Shown: positions 55,991-64,000 of the stretch, piece after piece
Numbering within the stretch: position 1 is the first letter of the stretch
How the letters are laid out: the number at the start of each line of letters is the position of its first letter
DNA from: Neoarius graeffei
Taxonomy: Eukaryota > Chordata > Actinopteri > Siluriformes > Ariidae
Direction: 5' to 3'
DNA: 64,000 nt
NCBI RefSeq assembly: GCF_027579695.1
Contig: NC_083571.1
Span: 39,741,943 to 39,805,942, forward strand
Position numbers and translations under genes: made by a program
Notes under the pieces: generated by a model
Seen by the model: the letters and a program-made list of their open reading frames with translations, nothing else
Told to the model about the DNA's origin: nothing
Databases searched by the model: none

Positions 55991-56143
55991 ATAGATAGTT
56001 TTCACATGACGTCACAGAGTCGGGGATTCCCTAGTGGCGGCCATCTTGCGGGTCAAGCTTACCGTACGGGTCACTGAGCACACATTGTAACGCGCGAGTA
56101 CAAAGTCTTCAAAAGAACCCAAGCAGGCTATTTAAAACTAGCA

Positions 56144-56357
56144 ATGGTGCACACCTGTTGTGTTCACGGCTGTCGTAATAGGTCAAATGATGATGTCAAG
56201 CGGAGCTTTTATGGAATTCCCACTGTACGGGAGCACGAAGGCGAGCAAACAAAGAAACTCAGCATACAAAGGAGAAATCTATGGCTTGCAAGAATCAACC
56301 GCAAAGATTATCAGCCTTCCAAACACAGCAAAGTCTGCTCCGATCATTTTATAAGTG
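56144..56357 (+). pseudogene. THAP-domain first exon of ISL2EU-like element, copy 2
   Basis: MVHTCCVHGCRNRSNDDVKR, RRNLWLARINRKDYQPSKHS, KVCSDHFISG: intact C2CH THAP finger with the conserved Trp (NLWLAR). The GTAAGT donor after FISG is intact. No downstream exon remains, so no transposase can be made. Confidence 0.87.
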
Positions 56358-56945
56358 GTAAGTTGTTTAAATAAACAATCAATTGTGTTTAAGTTTGTTT
56401 TTGGAAACCAAAACATCGTGTAAACAATCTCTGGAGAATGCCTAACTGGAACCGCTGAGTGTACGTTTACATTGTAATGTACACTTAATATCGCTTGTTT
56501 GTCACGTTTCTATTTGACACTTGTCACTTCATTCACGCAAGGGTCATTTTTGAAAACCATTTTAGGTCTATTCTGTATGCAGGGATGCAAACAGCGCGCC
56601 TTTTGGCGGATGCCGCCTTTTTCACGGCTGAATCGCACAGATCCGATTTTTTTTTTAGGGGGGCGTTGGAGTGTCTGATTATAATTTCAAAGTAAATTCT
56701 GTATTAAAATTACTAAATAAGCAAATCCATTACAATCCATGAAACATAGGAAGTATAAGGATGAGAAAAAAACAGTGAATCGGAAATCTGCGCACATTTG
56801 CGCAGCTTCGTGCAAATGTGCGCAGCTTTCCGATGCAAAGTAATATTGCATAGTATTCATAATAGTCTTAAATCAACTCGATATTATACACACACATATA
56901 TTTATATGCAGTGTTGAGAGCTCTAAAATTCCAATGTTTACATAC

Positions 56946-57269
56946 CTTGGCTGTAATTAGGACACGACTGTCACTTGTTTTTATATGGTGGACTTCACGG
57001 ACCCAGCCACAGACAAAATAATTGTATGACTCCAGCAACTTGTATCCTTTGAGGTTGTCAAGTGTGTAGGCACTTTTACTATTCACGAAATAGTTCACAA
57101 TATCAGGGTACGATATGGATGGCAGCCCTGCATAGTCACTTGAAAATGCATCTTTGTCCACTTCGTAGGGGTCAATTCCCCCAATCAAGGCCAGTTTGGC
57201 TGCATACCGTTGTCGTGAGATGTCGTCCAATGTATCCATATACTTCTGTTTGCTTGATTTTGCTGACAT
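56946..57269 (-). pseudogene. YqaJ/SWIM-type transposon protein, first exon only
   Basis: 108 codons from ATG 57269: MSAKSSKQKYMDTLDDISRQ, GIDPYEVDKDAFSSDYAGLP, PDIVNYFV, YKLLESYNYFVCGWVREVHH, ending VLITAK at a GTATGT donor. Fish and cnidarian proteins with this start continue into a SWIM zinc finger and a YqaJ-type nuclease domain, from memory. Those exons are absent here. The exon itself is intact. Confidence 0.7.
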
Positions 57270-57893
57270 TGATCTTTATTTTAGAAAACTGACTATATAA
57301 CTTTATAAATTCGTCCGAGATAACGTAGCCGGTAATGGCGATGGTCCTTTGTTTGCCCCACAATATGGCGGCTGGAGGGTGTTCCTCGGAATGCCGTGAC
57401 GTCAGTGAAAACTATCTATTGTGGGTGGTAAAAGAGAGCAACTGGACTTGCTTGAAGATTCTTGAAGACATTTCACCTCTCATCCGAAAGGCTTCTTCAG
57501 TTCTGTCTGACTGGTAGGGAGCATCAGGTATTTATCCTCTCATGGATGAAAAGCTCATCTAAGGTGTCATTGAGTCATCCTGTTGTTGTGGGTTACTGGG
57601 GGCTGGTTGTGAACGGCCTCGAGAGTCGTTAGGATGATCAATGGATTGTCCGTTAGGGTGATCAATGGAATGCTGATTCTCTCTGTCCTCCTGTGAGTCA
57701 CTGAAAACAGCTGGGTTTTGGTGTGCATTCAGTTGCCTGGGAAGTGTGCCAAGGACTGCATTGTAGGTGGCTGATAAATGATGTCTTAGACCCCCACCTC
57801 TGTTCAGTGATGGCCGTTCCAGGTTGACAAAAATGGCTTCTTTAACTCCTCGCTCATACCAACAATCCTCTCTGGCTAAAATGCATACGTTGC

Positions 57894-58518
57894 TGTCATG
57901 GTCCTACCTGTGGGTTTCCTCTCTTCAGGTAACATCTCCACTCCTCTCCACTCAGCATTACCGGCCACGCCCGCATACACTTCCTCTTATTAACTCTCAG
58001 TGGCTGTCATTGGCTGTTGCCTATCATCTGCTCCTCCTTTGTGTGTATTTAAGCTGCTGTCCTCCCAAGCTTCAGTGTCAGATCGTCTTCTAGGCGTCGA
58101 CTCCGTCAACTCTTCAGTCCTGGTAACCTGACCCTGCATTTCTGTCCCTTATCTTGCTACCTGATCTGTGACTCTGTGTTCCAGCCTGTTCCCTACTCCT
58201 GCCTGTTGTGCTGTCCTGTCTGTCTGCTGAGGGACTGCTCGCTGGGAGACTGCCTGAACACCTAGTGCCATCAGCTTACAGCCTCCCTACTCTGACAACA
58301 CCTGATCCCGTCTGATCTCTGAAGCTAAGTAGGGTCGAGCCTGGTCAGTGCTTGTCTGGGAGACCGCAGACATCACCACCATGCTCCCACCAGCCATCCC
58401 TGCCTCTCAGTCCTCCTGCCACTGAACTATGCACATCCTCCCAACTCCCTTTCCCCTGTTATCAATAAAACTCAACATTTAACTTGTGCTCTTGGGTCCT
58501 CGTCTGTTTCCCCAAACA
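57894..58518 (+). repeat. solo LTR carrying a 5S rRNA-like segment
   Basis: 625-bp sequence starting TGTCATGGTCC and ending CCCCAAACA, flanked by CGTTGC direct repeats (57888-57893, 58519-58524), inserted in a Penelope copy. A TATA-like GTATTTAAG lies about 58043-58051 and a poly(A) signal AATAAA about 58464. These features match an LTR; no internal region is present. Between TATA and poly(A) signal it contains about 94 bp resembling 5S rRNA (58274-58367). Family not identified. Confidence 0.75.
58274..58367 (+). ncRNA. 5S rRNA-like segment within solo LTR
   Basis: From GCTTACAGCC to GGGAGACCGC it follows vertebrate 5S rRNA in order with about 80% identity by eye: CTGATCCCGTCTGATCTC, the A-box GAAGCTAAG, AGGGTCGAGCCTGG, and the C-box region GTCAGTGCTTG...TGGGAGACC. 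The last roughly 25 nt of 5S are missing. The internal pol III control region is therefore present in recognisable form. It is a derived segment, not a functional 5S gene. Confidence 0.8.
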
Positions 58519-59317
58519 CGTTGCAATCCTGAAATGAGTGTCCTTTGTTGTTAAGATGAAGGTAGACAGCAGAGTCCTGGCCTGAGGAACTGGCTCTCCT
58601 GTGTTGAGCCATGCGCCTGTGAAGCGGTTGTTTTGTTACCCCAATATACGAGTCCGTGCACTCCTCACTGCACTGAATGGCATACACTACGTTGTCCTGT
58701 TTGTGTCTGGGTATTCTGTCCTTAGGGTGGACCAGTTTCTGCTTCAGGGTGTTACTGGGTCTGAAATGTACCGGAATGTTGTGTTTGTAGAAGATCCTCC
58801 TGAGTTTCTCAGATAGACCAGAAATGTAGGGAATGACAATGTTCTTGTGTTTGTTCCTGTTATCCTCCTTGTCCGTTCTGTTCCTTTTTCTGCTCTTGAG
58901 GAAAGACCAGTTGGGATACCCACAGTTCCGAAGTGCTTTTTTGATGTGATTCTGCTCCTTCTCTTTTCCCTCTATCGTTGTAGGGATGTTCTGAGCCCTG
59001 TGTTGCAAGGTCCTAATGACCCCCAATTTGTGTTCCAGTGGGTGGTGAGAGTCAAAGAGCAGGTACTGGTCTGTGTGTGTGGGTTTCCGGTAGACCTCGA
59101 TGCTCAGGCTTCTGTCTTGTCTAATGTGTACATCACAATCCAAGAAGGCTAGATTATTCCCACTGACGTCCTCCTGAGTGAAGTTGATGTTAATATCCAC
59201 TGCATTGATGTGCTTAGAGAAGGCTTCCACCTCATGGGTTTTGATTTTAACCCAGGTGTCATCCACATATCTGAACCAGTGGCTGGGAGCAACTCCTGAA
59301 AAAGTGGTCAAAGCTTT

Positions 59318-60180
59318 ATGTTCTGGTCTTTCCTCAAGAGCAGAAAAAGGAACAGAATGGACAAGGAGGATAACAGGAACAAACGCAAGAACATTGTCAT
59401 TCCCTACATTTCTGGTCTATCTGAGAAACTCAGGAGGATCTTCTACAAACACAACATTCCGGTACATTTCAGACCCAGTAACACCCTGAAGCAGAAACTG
59501 GTCCACCCTAAGGACAGAATACCCAGACACAAACAGGACAATGTAGTGTATGCCATTCAGTGCAGTGAGGAATACACAGACTCGTATATTGGGGAAACAA
59601 AACAACCGCTTCACAGGTGCATGGCTCAACACAGGAGAGCCAGTTCGTCAGGCCAGGACTCTGCTGTCTACCTTCATCTTAACAACAAAGGACACTCATT
59701 TCAGGATTGCAACGTATGCATTTTAGCCAGAGAGGATTGTTGGTATGAGCGAGGAGTTAAAGAAGCCATTTTTGTCAACCTGGAACGGCCATCACTGAAC
59801 AGAGGTGGGGGTCTAAGACATCATTTATCAGCCACCTACAATGCAGTCCTTGGCACACTTCCCAGATAACTGAATGCACACCAAAACCCAGCTGTTTTCA
59901 GTGACTCACAGGAGGACAGAGAGAATCAGCATTCCATTGATCACCCTAACGGACAATCCATTGATCATCCTAACGACTCTCGAGGCCGTTCACAACCAGC
60001 CCCCAGTGACCCACACCAACAGGATGACTCAATGACACCTTAGATGAGCTTTTCATCCATGAGAGGATAAATACCTGATGCTCCCTACCAGTCAGACAGA
60101 ACTGAAGAAGCCTTTCAGATGAGAGGTGAAATGTCTTCAAGAATCTTCAAGCAAGTCCAGTTGCTCTCTTTTACCACCCA
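59318..60180 (+). mobile_element. Penelope-like element, plus-strand 5'-truncated copy
   Basis: Encodes WSFLKSRKRNRMDKEDNRNK, then the GIY-YIG domain VVYAIQCSEEYTDSYIGETK and the C-terminus CILAREDCWYERGVKEAIFV and LERPSLNRGGGLRHHLSATY. It abuts the minus-strand copy head to head, forming an inverted pair. Its end, TCTCTTTTACCACCCACA, mirrors 57421-57440. Confidence 0.87.
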
Positions 60181-60310
60181 CAGTTTACTATGACCTGGAT
60201 GACTGAGAATCTTCACAGACATATTTATAGTCAGTACAATGTGTGTTTATAGTCAGAACTGAATGAACACACAGTGAGTCATAGTTTTGCATAAATGTAC
60301 CAAAATTGCA

Positions 60311-60313
<3 letters not shown>

Positions 60314-60358
<45 letters not shown>
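60314..60358. repeat. (GT)n microsatellite at wfs1 acceptor
   Basis: About 21 GT dinucleotides running directly into the TAG acceptor of wfs1 coding exon 3. Confidence 0.97.
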
Positions 60359-60360
<2 letters not shown>

Positions 60361-60505
60361 TTGGGTAAACACTATCTGAAATTAGGGGAAGACTCTGAGG
60401 CTGATGTAAATAACCAAATAGCTGTTGATTGGCTGGTGAAAGCAGCAAAACAGGGACGAAGTGATGCAGCAAAACTACTGCAACAGTGTTGGATCAAGAA
60501 GAAAG
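60361..60505 (+). CDS. wfs1: wfs1 coding exon 3
   Basis: 145-nt exon encoding LGKHYLKLGEDSEADVNNQI, AVDWLVKAAKQGRSDAAKLL and QQCWIKKK. It matches human [38 protein letters not shown]: Sel1-like repeats of the cytosolic domain. Acceptor TGTGTAG at the end of a GT repeat; donor GTACAC. The upstream intron is about 4.9 kb, filled with transposons. Confidence 0.97.

Positions 60506-60507
<2 letters not shown>

Positions 60508-60547
<40 letters not shown>
60508..60547. repeat. (CA)n microsatellite
   Basis: About 20 CA dinucleotides starting 2 bp after the wfs1 coding exon 3 donor. Confidence 0.97.
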
Positions 60548-60549
<2 letters not shown>

Positions 60550-60678
60550 TTTATTATTATTTTTGACTAACCACTAACTCTAGCTGAAGGCACATGAAGA
60601 GCGAGCAATTCTTTTCATTCCTTGAGCTTGCCTCTGGTTTGACCTGCAGCAGTTTTACCTCTGACCCCGATCTCGCAG

Positions 60679-60852
60679 GTATCACGCCACAGAATGAAGC
60701 TCAAGTGCGTTCTCTGGCAAGGGAAAGTAAGTTTGAGCAGGCGGTTCGGCGAGCAGCAATAACGATGTATTGGAAGTTGAACCCAGACAGAAAGGAGAAA
60801 ATGGACAAGAGAGAAATATTGCAGAACGTCACTCGAGTCAACAGTGAAGCAG
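60679..60852 (+). CDS. wfs1: wfs1 coding exon 4
   Basis: 174-nt exon encoding GITPQNEAQVRSLARESKFE, QAVRRAAITMYWKLNPDRKE and ILQNVTRVNSEA. Human: [36 protein letters not shown]. Acceptor CTCGCAG, donor GTAAAT; ends in phase 1. Remaining exons, including the large exon with the transmembrane helices, lie beyond 64000. Confidence 0.97.
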
Positions 60853-60948
60853 GTAAATTTAACAGAATTAATTTTTGATTGCTGTCTTTAAGAGAAATAA
60901 GCAGAGGATTGCATTCAAATCTTTGACCCATCTTTCACTAACAGGCTG

Positions 60949-60951
<3 letters not shown>

Positions 60952-61001
<50 letters not shown>
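60952..61001. repeat. (GT)n microsatellite
   Basis: About 25 GT dinucleotides in the wfs1 intron. Confidence 0.97.
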
Positions 61002-61003
<2 letters not shown>

Positions 61004-61267
61004 AGAGAGAGAGAAGAGTATGATGTGTGTAAGAGAGGAGTGTGATATGAACAGTGAGGTGTGCTCATAGCCACGCCCCTCTCAGCCAAGCACTCTCTCA
61101 TTTACTAATTACTGATGTTTTTGCCAAATTATATTGAAAAGGCTAACACAGCAGACTGGATGTAAAGTGCACAAAAGAAAAGAGAATTTTCTCTTCATTA
61201 TTAAGTTTTCTTCTTTTTTGTCTGCTGCAACCAGGGAGTAATTACAGAACCAGAAGAAGAAGCCTTT

Positions 61268-61455
61268 ATCTGTCACATGTGCATTCAAGCACAGTGAAAT
61301 TCGTCCTCTGCATTTAACCCAAAGCAGTGAAAACACACATGCACATACAGAGCATATCTGCCCAGAGCAGTGGGCAGATATGCTACAGAGCCCGGGGAGC
61401 AGTTGGGGGTTAGGTGCCTTGCTCAAGGGCATTTCAGCCCAAGGCTGCCCCATGC
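61268..61455 (-). repeat. SINE tail fragment, second family
   Basis: Contains CATTTAACCCAAAGCAGTGA and GGGGAGCAGTTGGGGGTTAG, shared with the SINE at 44320-44505. Joined directly to part of the abundant SINE. Confidence 0.6.
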
Positions 61456-61640
61456 TAACCTAACATGGACATGCATGTCTTTGGACTGTGGGGGAAACTG
61501 GAGCACCCATAGGAAACCCACGCAGACACGAGGAGAACATGCAAACTCCACACAGAAAGGCCCCTGTCGGCCACTGGGCTCGAACCCAGAACCTTCTTGC
61601 TGTGAGGTGACAGTGCTAACCACTACACCACCGTGCCGCG
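61456..61640 (-). mobile_element. partial tRNA-derived SINE
   Basis: Minus-strand head half of the abundant SINE (GTGCCGCG end to the ATGCATGTCTTTGG region). The 3' half is missing. Confidence 0.82.
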
Positions 61641-61644
61641 ATTG

Positions 61645-62004
61645 TGACCTGCGATAGTGGGAGAGCCAATAGCTGGTGTGAATTCATGTTTATTTTGTTC
61701 CTCCATCTTTGAATAAAATGAGCATCACAACATACATACACTCAGCAGAGCATTCATCATTGAGGTGGCGGCAGGAAGTTTTGGATGGGGGGGCAACGTG
61801 TCACGTGCCAAAGGTGTGCCAAATCTAGGGGTCCGGGGGCATGCTCCTGTGGGAAATTTTGGAATTTTTAACCCTCTAAAACACTATTTCCCGCATTTTG
61901 AGAGGCAAATTTTGGTGGAGTAAAGCTAAGTTTGATGTCTTTATTAGAGTACATTTCGTCCATGACAAAACTGTACCAGTGCTAGTCAAATATTTCAATG
62001 ATTA
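61645..62004. other. wfs1: wfs1 intron sequence
   Basis: Nothing recognisable apart from a possible decayed repeat around GGGGGCATGCTCCTGTGGGA. Confidence 0.3.
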
Positions 62005-64000
62005 ATAATAATAATAATAATAATACATTTTATTTCATAGGCACCTTTCTGTCACTTAAGGTCACCTTACAAATAGTGCAAAGTCGACAAAATAAATAAT
62101 AAGAAGAACATAAAGAGTATACAACATTAAAAACAAATTAAAATAAAACAATGCAATTGAGTCAGTCAAATAGAAAAGGCAATCTTAAACAGGTGGGTTT
62201 TGAGTGTGGACTTGAATTGTGAGAATGAGTTTATGTTCCTTATGACGGGTGGTAAAGAATTCCAGAGCTGGGGACCAGAGCGGCTGAAAGCTCTACTCCC
62301 CATGGTGATGAGACGGGCGGAGGGGACAGTCTCGTGAATAGAAAAGGATGATCTGAGGGAGCTAAAGGGAGTGGCAACATGGAGAAGGTTGGAAAGATAT
62401 AATGGAGCAAGATTGTGAATGGCCTAGAATGTGAGCAGAAGGATTTTGTAATCGATGCGGAATTTGACCGGGAGTCAGTGAAGCTGTTGCAGGACAGGAG
62501 TGATGTGATGAATGGAGGGGGTTCTGGTGATGATACGGGCAGCTGAATTCTGGACCAATTGAAGCTTGTGAAGAGATTTGTGGGCGAGACCAAAAGGGAG
62601 GGCGTTGCAGTAGTCCAGGCGGGAGGTGACGAGGCTGTGAACAAGGATGGCAGTGGTATGGGAAGTAAGGGGGGGGGGCGGAGGCAGTTGATGTTACGCA
62701 GATGGAAATAGGCAGACCGGGTAATGTTATTGATGTGAGACTGAAATGAAAGAGTATTGTCGAGGATGACACCCAGACTCTTTACCTGTGGGGAGGGGAA
62801 AATGGAGCAATTGTCAGTATCAAGAGAAAAACTGTCGGTTTTGGATAGTGGTGATTTTGTGCCAATGAGAAGAACCTCAGTTTTGTCACTATTTAGTGTA
62901 AGTAAATTTGAAGTGAACCAGGATTTTATTTCTGCCAAGCAGTTAGTAAGGGAGGAGGGTGGGAGGTTGGAGGTGGGTTTACTAGCAAGGTAGAGCTGGG
63001 TGTCATCCACATAACAGTGGAAGTTGATGTTATGAAAGATATTACCAAGGGGAAGAAGATAAATGATGAAGAGGAGGGGCCCCAGGACAGAGCCCTGGGG
63101 CACACCTGAAGTGACAGAGGAAGGCTGGGAAGTGAAACTTTTAAGCTGAATGAAATGAGTGCGGCAGGAAAGGTATGATTTGAACCAGTTTAGAGGAGTC
63201 TCGGTGATACCAGTGGAGGATAATCTATTGAGGAGGGTGGTGTGACAAATGGTGTTGAATGCTGCACTCAGGTCAAGAAGGATGAGGATGGAGAGTAAAC
63301 CAGAATCAGCTGCCATGAGGAGGTCATTGATGATTTTGATAAGAACAGTTTCTGTGCTATGGAATGGGCGGAACCCAGATTGGAACTGTTCATACAAGTT
63401 GTTGTGTGATAAATGAGTGTGGAGTTGAGGCGCTACTATTTTCTCAAGAATTTTGGAAATGAAGGGTAGATTGGAAATTGGACGTAAGTTATTAAAATTG
63501 GTGGGATCAGTGCCGGGTTTTTTCAAGATCGGGGTTATTGCAGTGGTTTTGAATGATGCAGGAACAGTTCCAGTGGAGAGAGAGGAGTGGATGATAGCAG
63601 AGATGAGAGGGACCAAAGAAAAGAGACAGGCTTTAACCAGAACTATGGAGAGAGGGTCCAGCTGACAGGTGGATGGCTTGGACTTGCGGATGAAATCTGA
63701 AATTTCTAAGGTGGTGGGAAGCTGGAAGGAGGAAAAAGAGTGAGTAGGAGGAGAAAGTTCAGAAATGATACTGGGGGTGGGTTGTGAACTGAGATGCTGA
63801 TGGAGCTTCTGGATTTTTTCATCAAAAAATGACATGAGGGAGTTACAGAAAGCAGTTGAGCACAGGTGAGATGGTAGAGAGTCTGGGGCTTGGGTGATAT
63901 TCTTATAGTGAAAACAGTGACTTGGTGTTACCTTCATGAGAACAGATTATACCAGTGTAATAGTTGGATTTGGTTTGAGTAATAGAGCCCTTGTAGTGTA
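62005..64000 (-). mobile_element. L2-type LINE, 3' part, runs off the right edge
   Basis: Minus-strand ORF from the right edge to about 62240 with a long intact [73 protein letters not shown], the catalytic CYVDDTQLY, and [20 protein letters not shown]. These are the non-LTR RT blocks of the L2/Rex group. After about 62680 a frameshift moves the C-terminal part into other frames. The 3' end has an ATT-type tail (62005-62024). The endonuclease would lie beyond 64000. Confidence 0.9.

Larger units (their letters stand above)
55993..57417. mobile_element. ISL2EU-like deletion derivative, copy 2
   Basis: TIR AGATAGTTTTCAC / GTGAAAACTATCT, flanked by AT (55991-55992, 57418-57419). Convergent first exons survive: THAP on the plus strand (56144-56357) and a YqaJ/SWIM-type N-terminal exon on the minus strand (57269-56946), each with a GT donor. 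The middle, 56358-56945, has no further exons; around 56580 it includes a CAGGGATGCAAACAGCGCGC motif resembling a hAT-like end. It is in opposite orientation to copy 1. Confidence 0.78.
57420..59317 (-). mobile_element. Penelope-like element, minus-strand copy
   Basis: The minus strand encodes the end of a reverse transcriptase (SHWFRYVDDTWVKI; LDCDVHIRQDRSLSIEVYRK), then a linker and a GIY-YIG endonuclease (VVYAIQCSEECTDSYIGVTK, HRRMAQHRR). RT followed by GIY-YIG is diagnostic of Penelope. 5'-truncated. A solo LTR lies inside the endonuclease part (57894-58518). Confidence 0.85.

Noticed and set aside
58274-58367. A genuine 5S rRNA gene
   Set aside because: Only about the first 95 of 120 nt match, substitutions are spread through it, and it is embedded inside an LTR-like unit, so it is called a derived segment.

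Overview
This window is from a vertebrate, almost certainly a teleost fish. It holds exons of three vertebrate genes with phase-correct GT-AG introns: hpf1, a CXCL8-like chemokine and wfs1. The rest is dense, nested, typically fish repeats: Tc1/mariner, Kolobok- and ISL2EU-like DNA transposons, L2/Rex-type LINEs, Penelope, tRNA-derived SINEs and Gmr1-type Gypsy elements. The chemokine resembles otophysan Cxcl8a, so a catfish or cyprinid relative is plausible, but I cannot fix the species.

Left third (1-17 kb): the 5' half of hpf1 runs on the minus strand. Exon 1 is at 14059-14100, exon 2 at 10064-10253, exon 3 at 7714-7897 and exon 4 at 5772-5870; the remaining exons lie beyond the left edge. 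Its introns are loaded. Intron 1 carries a TTAA-flanked element containing a snap-back Tc1 that itself contains a SINE. Intron 2 carries a 528-bp Tc1 MITE and a coding-like relic of unknown origin. Intron 3 carries a Kolobok relic with a THAP exon. Intron 4 carries a near-complete Gmr1-like LTR retrotransposon (628-5516, TSD ATATT). Upstream of hpf1 lies a three-unit tandem array (about 725 bp per unit).

Middle (17-43 kb): no host gene is recognised. The region is a patchwork of SINEs, a Tc1 with long TIRs (19775-21394), and a Tc1 (23924-28781) split by a hAT-like element and by an ISL2EU deletion derivative. A Rex1/CR1-like LINE, another Tc1 split by a MITE, an L2-type LINE split by a Tc1, and a second Gmr1-like element (37849-42799, TSD CTGCT) follow. 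This last element stops about 0.3 kb upstream of the chemokine start codon.

Right third (43-64 kb): a complete four-exon cxcl8-like gene (43117-43803) has C/EBP and AP-1 sites upstream and AU-rich 3' UTR motifs. Foldback elements and SINEs follow. Then comes the 5' part of wfs1 on the plus strand: a CpG-rich promoter, a non-coding first exon and coding exons at 54454-54697, 55334-55413, 60361-60505 and 60679-60852. The wfs1 introns hold a 528-bp MITE, a second ISL2EU derivative, an inverted pair of Penelope copies, and inside one of them a 625-bp solo LTR that carries a 5S rRNA-like segment. An L2-type LINE on the minus strand runs off the right edge.

The strongest candidates for something unusual are the 5S-bearing solo LTR (a Cassandra-like arrangement in a fish), the integrase-before-reverse-transcriptase order of both Gypsy elements, and the paired ISL2EU derivatives that keep first exons of two convergent genes (THAP and YqaJ/SWIM-type).
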